A DNA stretch of 64,000 nt from Schistocerca nitens (taxonomy: Eukaryota > Arthropoda > Insecta > Orthoptera > Acrididae): positions 173,744,178 through 173,808,177 of the forward strand of contig NC_064622.1 in the NCBI RefSeq assembly GCF_023898315.1, read 5' to 3'. Position numbers and translations under genes: made by a program. Shown piece by piece: positions 52,802 through 63,252 of this stretch. Below the pieces are notes generated by a model, which saw only the letters and a program-made list of their open reading frames with translations, made no database searches and had not been told where the DNA came from. Numbering within the stretch: the stretch's first letter is position 1; every line of letters starts with the position of its first letter.

Positions 52802-53762
52802 ACAAGGGAGCCTCCCCATCGCACCCCCCTCAGATTTAGTTATAAGTTGGCACAGTGGATAGGCCTTGATAAACTGAACACAGATCAACTGAGAAAACAG
52901 GAAGAAGTTGTGTGGAACTGTGAAAAAATAAGCAAAATATACAAACTGAGTAGTCCATGGACCACATAGGCAACATCATGGAGAACATGAGCTCAGGAGC
53001 GCCGTGGTCCCGTGGTAGCGTGAGCAGCTGCTGAACGAGAGGTCCTTGGTTCAAGTCTTCTCTCGAGTGAAAATTTTACTTTCTTTATTTTTGCATAGTT
53101 ATTATCTGTCCGTTCGTTCATTGACGTCTCTGTTCACTGTAATAAGTTTAGTGTCTGTGTTTTGCGACCGCATCGCAAAACCGTGCGATTAGTAGACGAA
53201 AGGACGTGCCTCTCCAAATGGAACCGAAAACATTTGATCGCAAGGTCATAGGTCAACCGATTCCTCCACAGGAAAACACATCTGATATATTCTATACGAC
53301 ACTGGTGACGGCATGTGCGTCACATGACAGGAATATGTTGTCGACCCACCAAACTTGTACACTTGGCGAATGGGTAAAAAGATTCTTCTACCTTGCCCGA
53401 TTTAGTTTTTCTTGTGGATGTGATAACCACTCCCAAAAAAGTGATGAAAACATAAGAGTTTGTCACATAAACTGAAAATAAAAAGTTAAAATCTTTCACT
53501 CGACGGAAGATTTGGACCAGGGACCTTTCATTCCTCAGCTGCCCACGTTACCACGAGACCACGGCGCTCCTGCGTTCCTCGTGTCCTTGATGTTGCATAT
53601 CATCCCATGAACTACTCAGTTTGTACATTTTGCTTATTTTTTCACAGTTCCACACAACTTCTTCCTGTATTCTCAATTGATCTGTGTACAGTTTTTCAAG
53701 GCCTATCCACTGTGCCAACTTATAACTAAATCTGAGGGGGTTGCGATGGGGAGGTTCCCTTG
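52802..53762. mobile_element. Element with ~290-bp inverted repeats, each holding a tRNA-like sequence
   Basis: ACAAGGGAGCCTCCCCATCG on the left and its inverse (with GGGAGGTTCCCTTGT) on the right. The arms are 52802-53092 and 53476-53762. Each arm has a tRNA-like block (left: TGGTCCCGTGGTAGCGTGAG, B box GGTTCAAGTCT). The unique middle (53093-53475) has a short 89-codon frame without motifs. No target duplication was found. The non-coding core suggests a non-autonomous DNA transposon. Confidence 0.85.
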
Positions 53763-53764
53763 TG

Positions 53765-54290
53765 AGAGCACAGTGAGCACCGAAACATGTATAGAAATTG
53801 CGTCTCCCACCAAACATGGGGCCAAGTGAGTGATTTCGCTTGATGACATGCAGCCCACATAACACAACTGTCATGAGGTTCCTCCTTAAAGACAATACTC
53901 GGCCGCACTCTGCAACGATGATAGTCCTGCAGCGTCTTCGATGGGAAGTGTCTGATCACCCACAACACAGCCCAAGACTGGCTGCCCCTGAGTTTCATCT
54001 CTGTTCACATGAATCGCTAACTTTGAAGACAACATTCTGGCACAGTCAACGAGCTGTAGACCAGCGTGTAGTATCGGCGGAAACCACGGGCAGTTGCCTT
54101 CTATGTCGGGAATATTGGAAAATTGGCACAACGCTACGATGAATGTCCAAGTAGGAGCGGCGACTGTGTAGAGAAGTAGCTGGAATGTGTAGGTAATTGT
54201 TGCAAATAAAACATTTGTGATTTTCACAGTAGTTTAAATTCGCGGCCAATGGGAACTTATTTTCTTAATAGCCCTCGTATATGTCCATTA
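53765..54290 (+). pseudogene. Mariner (DD34D-type) transposase C-terminal relic
   Basis: FLLKDNTRPHSATMIVLQRL (about 53876-53935) has the second Asp. The third-site region reads SPRLAAPEFHL (usually SPDLAPSDYHLF), so the last Asp is lost. WEVSDHPQ, the ESLTLKTTFW block and FKFAANGNLFS near the end also fit. The N-terminal half is absent: the inverted-repeat element abuts it. It differs from the DUF4817 group by shorter acid spacing. Confidence 0.75.
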
Positions 54291-54298
54291 TGAAACGT

Positions 54299-54302
<4 letters not shown>

Positions 54303-54346
<44 letters not shown>
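54303..54346 (+). repeat. Poly-A tract
   Basis: About 44 uninterrupted A residues next to the mariner relic. It may be a retro-insertion tail or a slippage-expanded run. Confidence 0.97.
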
Positions 54347-54347
<1 letters not shown>

Positions 54348-54441
54348 AGAATGCTTCGACCAACAACGCTGGCTCATTTCAATGTATGCAGCTCTCTACA
54401 GGTGCTTGAATCAGCGCAAGTGTGCCAAAGATGGTTGATGG

Positions 54442-55146
54442 TGAAACGTCCCCTTGGATAAATTTATAAATGACAGTGCTGGAAAACCTCTACGATATTT
54501 GATTTTCAAACAGTTGAGCAAAACTGAACGTACTCAGACAATTCTCTCTTTACTTATTCTGATCAACACTAAACTGACACACAATATTTTTTTTCAGCGC
54601 AACGCGATCTGACGTTCAATAATCCCTACTAAAGAATGGCCCTGACTAACAATAACCTATACCTTTCATGAATCACTTACGTCACAAAAATCTTCGTTAC
54701 TCGAACTACTGCAATACAGCGAACGCCAATACTGCCAGATAAATGAAAGATTCTAACTACTGAAGGCACTAACTACTGATAGGCATAGTTAGCAAATGAA
54801 AGATTTTGATAGAGAACAATGTTTTTACCTTAATAGTGTTCAAAAGTCATTATATATATATCAGTTCATGACATCCAATCTTACAAATTTCCTTTTTCTG
54901 ACGGAGACACGTCCAGATCGTCCGCTCTCAAAACTCCGCCATCTCTCCCCCCACATCCACCACTGCTGGCGGCTCACCTCCAACTGCGCAACGCTACGCG
55001 CTGTTCACATCCAACTGCCCAACACTACAATAGCAAATATTCCAACAATGCAAACCAGCCACAGACTGCACACAGCACAGTCAGTGATCTTCGTACAAAG
55101 CGCTACGTGGCGTTACCAGCATAAAAACCTAAACAGCCTACTTACA
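54442..55146 (-). mobile_element. Solo LTR (family 1), minus orientation
   Basis: Starts (minus) TGTAAGTAGGCTGTTTAGG and ends GGGACGTTTCA, like 23337-23981 but about 60 bp longer. Flanks read ATGG (54438-54441) and GTGG (55147-55150), a 4-bp duplication with one change. A TA-repeat and a TGAAAGATTTTGATAGAG block are shared with the other copy. Confidence 0.9.
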
Positions 55147-56127
55147 GTGGAATACCAACTGGTTAGCAAGGAGACGAATTGAAGTCTATATGCCCCACCA
55201 CCAGCTAAACATGCTACGGCACCCAGTTGGGAGCAATATGCAAGTCGATGAGCACTGCTGTCAGTAACAGAAGTTGTCGAATGGCTGTCGTTTACGTGTA
55301 CATAAATGTTTAGTAGCCTGTTGTACAATTAAAATAAATTAACTGTAAAATTATCGTTTACAAGGCCATGCCATTTAGTACAAACGCAATGACTGAGACT
55401 TTACATCTTACATCGAAATACAGACTTCAGCATTCATTTTGTGCAGACGAGAAACAATACGTATATCGAGGTAGCAACAGAAGAGTTAAAATAAATATTA
55501 ACTTAAAGGGAGCAACCAGGTTCATAACCGCAGTTTCAAGTGTTACCCAACAATCTCTGTTTAGTCATTAACTACTATTTTCGCATTACATAATGTGTGG
55601 TAGCGAGAAAAGACAGCTGAAATCTATGATAGGTAATTAGCATATATAATAAATAATAGTTACAGGAAGTACCAGATTGTAACATTTTTAAAATGTGAGG
55701 ATATTGAGACTTACAAGCAGCACAAGCGGTGAGAACGGAGGCCACGATAATTGCCCCGTATTTACGTAATCAAAAGTACGTTTAAGGGTAGTGCACATGC
55801 GTAAGAAAATATCTATCGCAATGTAAAAATAAGGTACAATGTCTTATGCTAGTAAATGCATTCCGCATGTCCTGTGGCCCAACTGGTAGCATAGAGGATG
55901 GGAACAATTTCATTAGTGCGTGATAAGCGTGTTTGTTTTTACAGGTTAAAACGTTTATGACCTAGATGCACGTATTCAGAAGTATAAAAGGTGAGAGATG
56001 TGGGCGGACCCAATTTCACATACCGTGTATAGTACGATGCAAGTTACCTTACAGTAACATGGAAGTACTTTAACGTGGATTACAAACAGTCTCGACCGAA
56101 ATAAAACATTTAATTCAATGCTTACCG
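55147..56127. other. Unassigned AT-rich DNA
   Basis: No gene or repeat boundary found. Short frames lack motifs. Confidence 0.45.
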
Positions 56128-56155
56128 GTTTCGATCAGTATGTGACCATCCTCAG
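56128..56155 (-). other. Hammerhead-like core motif (candidate)
   Basis: On the minus strand: CTGAGGA, T, a 5-bp GGTCA/TGATC hairpin with one G-U pair, then GAAACCGGTA. Same layout as the other candidates. Confidence 0.3.
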
Positions 56156-56337
56156 ACGATTATACTATGATGGTACGCGGTGGCAGTCGTCGTAGCAGGT
56201 GTTGTCACTCCACGAACCTCAACTGCACAATGTTTTATTGCGATGAGGATGTTTGTAACCCACGTTTTATGTACTTTTATCCAGACCGCTGCTTCTCCAC
56301 GAGAAATGTTTTCAAAAATCACTTATTACGTAAGTGC

Positions 56338-56650
56338 TAAAATTTCGTCCGAACAGGCCTTGGAAGGCCCAACGGTACCGACCGGCCGTCGTGTCATCCT
56401 TAGCCCACAGGCGTCACTGGATGCGGATATGGAGGAGCATGTGGTCAGCACACCGCTCTCCAGGCCGTATGTCAGTTTCCGAAGCCGAAGCCGCTCCTTC
56501 TCAATCAAGTAGCTCCTCAGTTTGTCTCACAAGGCTGAACGCACCCCGCTTGGCTACAGCGCTCGGCAGACCGGATGGTCACCCATCCAAGTGCTAGCCC
56601 AGCCCGACAGCGCTTAACTTCGTTGTTACCACTGCGGCAAGGCCGTTGGC
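56338..56650 (-). mobile_element. 5S rRNA-headed SINE, minus orientation
   Basis: Read on the minus strand: GCCAACGGCCTTGCCGCAG head, AACGAAGTTAAGCGCTGTCG, GCACTTGGATGGGTGACC C-box block, then the tail with CGGCTTCGG and GCGGTGTGCTGACCACA. Matches 26854-27179. No target duplication was identified and the 3' border is approximate. The ATCACC before the A box is missing, so the head is partly deleted. Confidence 0.88.
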
Positions 56651-57594
56651 TTTTCCTGAGAATAGTGTTCCAAAAAATTTCTCAGTTTAATTGATCAGTT
56701 CATATTACAATTATTCCGCCTCTACCATCCTATGGTCTTCTGTCCAGATGGCTGAGAAACATTGATAATTTGCCATTTAAATTTACCAACCTGTTAATTA
56801 ATTATGCAATTTGCTTATGATTCGTATCATAGGAATAATTATTAGTCTACTGCATTAATCCATGATCGGAAACACTGATTATCACGAATTAAACACTCTT
56901 GTAAGGGATTCGACTGAACGAATGCTGAGGCCTCCTCGTGCGTGGGTAATACACCGCGGAAAACTATCGGGATTGCAATCTAAGCCATCTAGGGTGGCTT
57001 CGGAACTACTGACTGTATGGGTAGACGTTATTCAGCAACCGCTGTAAATAAACTTCTCAAACTCCAGCCAAGAAGCAGCAGCTTACAGAGTAGCTCTATT
57101 ACGGTGCTTGTATACAGGCGATTCTGCCTCCTGAGTGGCTGAAAGGGCTAAACTTTAAAAAAGTCGTGCAGCGGTTGGGAGCTCAGGAAATCTAGGAGTC
57201 GACCGACGGCCGTAGAGGATATACGATGAGAATATTTGTGCCCTCCATAGCCGACTCGGTGTTTAAACCCTCGGTGGTCCTTCGTAATCAACTAAGTTAC
57301 TTTCCAGGTACGGGAAGTTGGCTACCGTGCAAGAAGTTCCAGGTTTTCTACGGATCTTGCGTTTAGTGAGTGGGTGTTCTTGAGGAAATTAACGTCGGAA
57401 GTTGCTAGGAGGCAACTGTAGGCAGTGTACAAAGTGTTAGTAATGTGCATATTCCACTACAGTGGCCGGATCTCAAACCTTCATGAGAGCAGTTAGCTGC
57501 AGGGTTTTAATTATTCACCTGTGAATAGTGATGAATTTTGACGTGTCTTGCAGGTCAAACCGAGGCTGGCGACCATTACTTAGACTGATTTTAC
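56651..57594. other. Unassigned DNA
   Basis: No gene or known repeat. Short frames only. Confidence 0.4.
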
Positions 57595-57595
57595 G

Positions 57596-57990
57596 CAGGG
57601 TGTTCCAGAAACGTTGTGAAAAACTTTGAGGGGTTTTGAGGAACAAGTCAAGGATAGGAACCTGTGTTCACAAACACCATCCAGCGACGCTGAGGAGTGT
57701 CGAAGTTATTGGCACCAGCGCCTGCCATTAGGCCACCCCTGCAACAGAAAACATGACATTTAACGCTGAAAGACCATACGCGGAATCTCTTGCAATGTCG
57801 TTTGTTGTTTAGCCATCGCAACTGATTGCCATGATCGTCATTGGAGAAGATGGATCTAACTGTTGTGCAGAAATGCCTTGTCTCCTACCAATGTGATGCT
57901 CTGTTGCCTCAGTGGGTGACAGTTTTGCACAAGGGTTTCCATCCACCGTTAATTTTTCAACTAGAACACTCTAAAATGACGTACCCATGT
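57596..57990 (+). mobile_element. DUF4817-type mariner 5' fragment
   Basis: CAGGGTGTTCCAGAAACGTT after a short AT flank resembles a mariner left end. At 57850 an ATG opens MDLTVVQKCLVSYQCDALLP, similar to the DUF4817 start, and the frame continues into unrelated sequence. The rest of the transposase is missing. An RTE LINE begins about 100 bases on. Confidence 0.55.
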
Positions 57991-58089
57991 GTATCCTCAA
58001 AGGACAGTTCAACAAAGTGTCCATCCATGTTAAAGCCACCGCTACTGCCAAGGTTGTACCTCTATGTATATTTTCAGATCATCCACAAT

Positions 58090-59665
58090 TGTAATAATTT
58101 ATTCTTCCCAATATACTATGTAATAATTCCAATTTCAAATAAATCTGTGAGTATAACAAGTTATGGTAGCAAAACACTAAAACGAATCCTTTACATAAGA
58201 ATGGAAAAACTGGCAGAAACCGACTTCAGGGAAGACAAGTTTGGGTTTCAGAGAAATGTAGGAAGTCGCGAGGTAATGCTGACCCTACGACTTACCTTAG
58301 AAGATAGGTTAAGGAAAGGCAAATCTACGTTTATAGCGTTTGTAGAGTTAGAGGAAGGTTTTGATAATGCTGACAGCAATACTCTCTTTAAAATTGTGCA
58401 TGTAGAATGAGTAAAATACAGGGAACCAAAATCTATTTACAACCTGTTCAGAAACCAGGCGGCAGTTACATGACAAATTTTTTAGAAAATTTCTCTTGGA
58501 GAAAGTCAGCTGTCTATCTAAAATAATTTAAGATGGATTAAGAACGGTCTTGACCGAAAGCATGTGACCATCTTCAGACGGTTTCTACTTAAATATAAAT
58601 ATAGACTTGAATTAGTATTATTTGTATTTCAGTGTAAATGGTCTTAATATGGTCACATTCTGAACGAAAAACTGTTACCATTTTTATTTTGTTGCGTTAA
58701 AGACTGTTTTAATCCATTTTAAGACGGTTATACGGGTCGAGGGGAATCAAAGGGAAGCATCAGCTGAGAAAGGTGTGTGACAGGATTGTAGCCTGTCCTC
58801 AATGTTATTCAGCCTGTACTTTGAGCAAGCAGTAAAGGATGCCTGAAAAAATTTGTAGTGGGAACTCATGTTCAGGGAGATGACATTGTAATTCTGGTAG
58901 GGGCATCAAAGTACTTGGAACAGCAACTGAATGGAATGGACGGCGTCTTGAAAGGAGAAATGGACGGCGTCTTGAAAGGAGGTTATAAGATGAACAGCAA
59001 AAGTAAAACAAGAAAAATGGGATGTAGTGGAATTAAGTCCGGCTACGCTGAGGGAATTAGATTAGGAACCTATCACAAAAAAGTAGTGGATGAGTTTTGC
59101 TATTTGGTCAGCAAAATAACTGAAGATGTCCGAATTAAAGTAAATATGAAATGTGGAATGGCAATGACAAGAGAAGTGTTTCTCAAGAAGAGAAGTTTCT
59201 TAGCATTGGATCTAGATTTAAATACGGGGAAGTTTTTTCTGCAGATATTTGTATAGAGTGTAGCCAAGCGAAATATGCACGATAAACAGCTTAAACAAGA
59301 AGAGAATAGAAGCTTTTGACGTGTGGCGCTGCAGGAGAATTTTGAAGATTGGAGAGGTAGATCGCGTATCTAATGAGGAGGTACTGAACAGAATTGGGGA
59401 GACAAGAAATTTGTGGTACTTGATTAAACGAAGCGATCGGTTGATAGGACACATTTTGAGACGTCAAGGGATCGCCAAGTTAGTAATGACAAAAAGTGTG
59501 AGGAGTAAAAATCGTAGAGAGAGACCAGGAGATGAATAACCTATGCAGGTTCAGAAATATGTAGGATGCAGTAGTTATCTGGAAATGAAGTGGCTTTCAC
59601 AGACTAGCGTGTGGATCTGCATCAAATCAGTCTTAGGACTGAAGATCACAACAACAACAACAACG
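58090..59665 (+). mobile_element. RTE-type LINE, 5'-truncated, decayed
   Basis: Plus-strand RT pieces: KTLKRILYIRMEKLAETDF, KFGFQRNVGSREVMLTLR and motif A FVELEEGFDNAD (catalytic Asp changed to Glu), within 57841-58410. Then QGDDIVILVG, where FADD has lost Phe-Ala, and FCYLVSKITEDV at 58858-59256. RRDR-like and RRERPGDE pieces lie at 59321-59539. It ends with (CAA)n at about 59650-59665. A 256-bp insert (58471-58726) splits it. Confidence 0.85.
58471..58726. mobile_element. Inverted-repeat insert (MITE-like) in the RTE LINE
   Basis: Flanks GTTACA (58465-58470) and GTTATA (58727-58732) may be a 6-bp duplication. In related LINE copies the sequence reads straight across this point. Inside, AATTTAAGATGGATTAAGAA (from about 58525) pairs with the inverse near 58700-58725 (TTTTAATCCATTTTAAGACG). 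No coding content. Confidence 0.65.
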
Positions 59666-59674
59666 ATTGTGCTG

Positions 59675-60350
59675 TACAGAGTGTCTTAAAAAGTGTCACA
59701 TTTTCCTACATGAGGTACTATGGGTCAAAAGAATAAGAAAAAGTTCCAATAATGATGTGTTTGAAAAGCAAAACCTATTGAAATTGGACCGTTGAATATA
59801 CCGGTACGCTCTTCACAGACTACATTTTATTTACAGATGAGGCAGCATTCATACGAGATATCATAGTAAATTATCGCAAAATATACACCGGGTCAATGCA
59901 AATCCTCGAGCACTCATGGGGGTGATGCATCAGGATCGTAACAGTATCAGTGTATGGGCAGTTGTCGGTGCCAGACTAATAGAGCCATATACATTACCAA
60001 AGCGCTAATCAGTTGCTGCGTGTCACCGGTTTCTGTGTGATCAGCTACCAGCGATACTGGTGAAGATTACCCCTGCAGGCAGACGAAAAGGCACCACGTC
60101 ATTGTTAATGGACCATGCAACAATACCTCACTCAAACGTTTCACGGGCGACGGATTGGCCGAGTAGGTCCAATAGTACGGCCTCCCAGTTCATGGTAACG
60201 TGAATCCACTGGGTTTCTGGCTACGGGAACATTTCAAGGCAATCCGAAAGGAGCCAGGTGTATTTGAAAGCGTCCGTGATTCACTACGAGAAAGTACTGA
60301 AGATTCTGTCACTATGGTTGATAACCACAAGCATGACTAGCACTACCTAT
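59675..60350 (+). pseudogene. DUF4817-type transposase relic, internally deleted
   Basis: A left end (CAGAGTGTCTTAAAAAGTGT) is followed almost at once by the first catalytic region FTDEAAFIRD (about 59830-59860). SVSVYGQLS-like and LMDHATIPHSN (second Asp) follow, then WPSRSNS. The C-terminus reads PLGFWLREHFKAIRKEPGVF and ESVRDSLRESTED in a shifted frame. The N-terminal helix-turn-helix is gone. The third catalytic position reads Gly where Asp is usual. Confidence 0.7.
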
Positions 60351-60490
60351 AGTGTCTACTGCTATGTACGACTATGTACTGTCGTAAAAGACAGGTGAGA
60401 TTGAGAGGGCACATGGCCCATTCTCAACAGGTTTTGGTTTCCGGACATATCATTATAACAACTTTATCTCTATTGTTGCCATTTTAATGG

Positions 60491-60662
60491 TTCAAATGGC
60501 TCTGAGCCCTATGGGACTTAACATCTGAATTCATCAGTCCCCTAGAACTTAGAACTACTTAAACCTAACTAACATAAGGACATCACACACATCCATGCCC
60601 GAGGCAGGATTCGAACCTGCAACCGTAGCGGTCGAGCGGCTCCAGACTGAAGCGTCTAGAAC
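60491..60662 (-). mobile_element. SINE group A, minus, head-truncated
   Basis: The shared tail is complete and the B box GGTTCGAATCC is present; the head ends after CGTTCTAGACGCTTCAG. Perfect 13-bp duplications GCCATTTTAATGG flank it (60478-60490 and 60663-60675). Confidence 0.95.
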
Positions 60663-60675
60663 GCCATTTTAATGG

Positions 60676-61640
60676 CTAACAGTGTGGATGACTATAGATA
60701 GGCAGTGATAAATATATACAGGTCGGTGGATAAAATTAAAATCTATTGCCGACAATAGTACGACGTTAATCCAGTGCAAAAGGGTTTTATTATTCTGAGG
60801 CAGGTTTATCTTCATCGTTAAGACAAAATTCGTCATTCCAACGTTCACAGCATCTCTGTATGACCACTCAATTACAGTTACCAAGGAAACCTATCTTGTA
60901 CTCTTAGCAAATTTGCAGTTTGTAGCAAAAGAAGAGAACTCATCTGTACTCCTTAGATCCCTAGGTCCAGAGTCGTACCTACGTTTTCCGTCAACACCCC
61001 TCCCCTTCTTTCAAGGGGGGCAGTTTAGCATCCGCCTCTCGGCGTACGCCATGTCATCTAGCGGCGAAACCCCGAACTGGAAGCGCTCCTTGAGGTCGCT
61101 GCCCATTTGTTTCCGTCGGCGCCACGTCCGCGATAAACAAATTACCACCACCCCACGAAGAAGAAAAAACGAACTGTTTTTTATCTTCTTTACAAATCGG
61201 AGATTAATGCTGCCGCACTGGGGGCTGAAACAGATGACCCGCTACAAATTCTTCAATGCCGAAGCATTGACCCTCACCGCAGGAGCCGTTTACGATAAAT
61301 TTATTTCACAGTCTCCGAGATTAAGTTGACATGGCGCAACAAATTCAATTGAATCGAGGGTGTACTGGATATTGTTACTTTCTATTTGTGGTTGTCAATA
61401 TGAGAGACTTGAGATACCGGAGTCTGGGAGACAAAAAAGTAACGAGAGGAAATCATTATGTAACAGACTTCTGATCTGTTTGGCAAATTAACACGTATTG
61501 CAGCCATTTTAAAACTGCTCCTGCTGTCATTCTCGAAACTGTATAAAGTTCTTCTGTCTGCAGATTCGTTATACACCTCAGTAACATGTGGCCGTGGCAT
61601 TTGCAGACACTGAGTAAAGTTAATCAACATTGTTTTGATT
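60676..61640. other. Unassigned region with one 138-codon frame
   Basis: A plus-strand frame at 60913-61329 (Arg/Ser/Pro-rich, with an RRRKNELFFIFFTNRR patch) has no recognised domain, Kozak context or splice neighbours. The 61010-61150 part is GC-richer. I do not call it a gene. Confidence 0.4.
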
Positions 61641-61679
61641 CAGGTGAAGGTGTGAGGTGTCTCACTTGCGTGAAATCCA

Positions 61680-62640
61680 CGACTTTTGCTTTTACATCAA
61701 CATCTACATCATACTCCACAAGCAACCTCATAGTGTATGGGGAGGGTACGTTCGGTACCACTAGCTGATCTTCCCTATACTGTTCCACTCGTGGATGGCG
61801 CGTGAAAGAATGATTGTTGGTAAGCCTTTGTATTGGCTCTAATTTCTCTAATTTTCTCGTCGTGTTATTACGCAAGAGTTGCGTGGGAGGAAGTAATATA
61901 CTGTCCGACTTTTCCTGGAAAGTGCTCTATTGAAATTTCAATATTAAACTCCTCCGTGGTGCACAACGCTTCCTCTTCTAACGTCTCTCACTGCAGTTTG
62001 TTGGTCATCACTATAACGCTCTCGCACAGACCAAACGACCACGTGACGAAACGCGATGCTCTTCGTTAGGTCTTCCGGGTCTCTTCTATCAGCCCTATCT
62101 GATCCCATACTGATGAACAATACTCAGGGTCGAACAAGTGCCTTGTTAGCCATTTCCTTCGTGGATGAGTTACATTTCCTTAAGATTCTTGCTGTAAGTC
62201 TCAGTCTGGTATCTGCTTTTCCTACTGTTTGTTTTGTGTGTTCGTTCCATTTAAGGTCGCTCTGCACAGTTACTACTCGATATTTTATGGTAGATACTGT
62301 TTCCGGCAGTTTGTCATCGACGGTGTGGTTTTACAACAGCGTTTTTCTCTTCATATGTGCGCGGAGTGTGTTACACTTACTTACGTTAACGATCAGCTGC
62401 CGGAGCGTGCACCATTTATCAACCCATTGCAGCTCATTCCTCAAATCAGAACCGTCTTCTGGCGCTGCTACCTTATTATGAACAACTGGATCATCTACGA
62501 GCAGTCTTAAAGAGCATCTGAAGCTTTCTGCTACATCATTTGTGTACATTGTAAGCGATAACAATGTAATCACACTTTCTTGGGGTATTCTAGATATTGC
62601 CTTTACATGTGCCGATTTTGTTCCGTCTACAAAATTACGA
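61680..62640 (-). mobile_element. CR1/Jockey-group LINE, C-terminal RT relic
   Basis: Minus-strand translation: LLVDDPVVHNKVAAPEDGSD (the FADD region, both Asp kept), LIVNVSKCNTLRAHMKRK (62331-62654), then VQSDLKWNEHTKQTVGKADT and ILRKCNSSTKEMA, then RKLEKLEPIQRL (61624-61875). Related to 33555-34600. Frameshifts throughout; no 5' part. Confidence 0.82.
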
Positions 62641-62654
62641 CGTATGGAGTTCAA

Positions 62655-63173
62655 TGTATATTTACAGTCTCATTTGGCAAATTAGCTGAAGACGAACTGA
62701 CAGAAGACTCTCTTTCTCAACAGACTGTTTGGTTTCTGGGTAAAATACCAGGACGGGTGACGACCTTCTGTGCATAGCAAAAAGACATAACAACTCTGAA
62801 TGCTCAAGAAACGAGCTGACTTAACAAAACATTACGTCCATTGCTCCCCGCAGGATCAAATGCCACCCGTCTGCTTGAAAATGACCATTTGGCGCAGTAC
62901 AGCACCGACGCTAGGTGTCGTTGATTCTGCTAGTACCCGGTGCATCCACACAATCATGAGCATGGGGACACTCAATGCCCGTAAATTATGGGACTGTGTT
63001 TTTGGTGTGTTGGTGGCCGATAACATTCCATACGAGTTCCATATGGTTCAGATCAGAAGACGTCGGTAGCCAAGATTTCAACGTGTTTCACTATCACATT
63101 CCTGAAACCTTCGTAACACGATGTACGTCTTGTCACACGGGCATTTCTCTTACTAAAGAGGGACATCGCCGTC
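62655..63173. other. Unassigned DNA
   Basis: An 89-codon frame (62800-63069) and an overlapping one show no motifs. The element type, if any, is not recognised. Confidence 0.4.
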
Positions 63174-63252
63174 GGTTCAAATGGCTCTGAGTACTATGGA
63201 ACTTAACATCTGAGGTCAAAAGTCCCCTAGAACTAAGAACTACTTAAACCTA
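63174..63252 (-). mobile_element. SINE group A tail, cut by a Tc1 insertion
   Basis: The first ~79 bases of a minus-oriented group A tail (GGTTCAAATGGCTCTGAG to ACTACTTAAACCTA) stop at a TA where the Tc1 element begins. The rest of the SINE should lie beyond the window's right edge. Confidence 0.9.

Noticed and set aside
54303..54346. Poly-A tract as the tail of a processed pseudogene
   Set aside because: The upstream sequence is a mariner transposase relic, and no target duplication or spliced mRNA-like sequence was found.
58551..58578. Sixth hammerhead-like motif on the minus strand
   Set aside because: CTGAAGATGG is present but GAAAC is replaced by CTTTCGGTC, so the core is not complete.
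60913..61329. 138-codon plus-strand frame as a host gene
   Set aside because: No domain, no start context, low-complexity basic composition, and no neighbouring exon-like segments.
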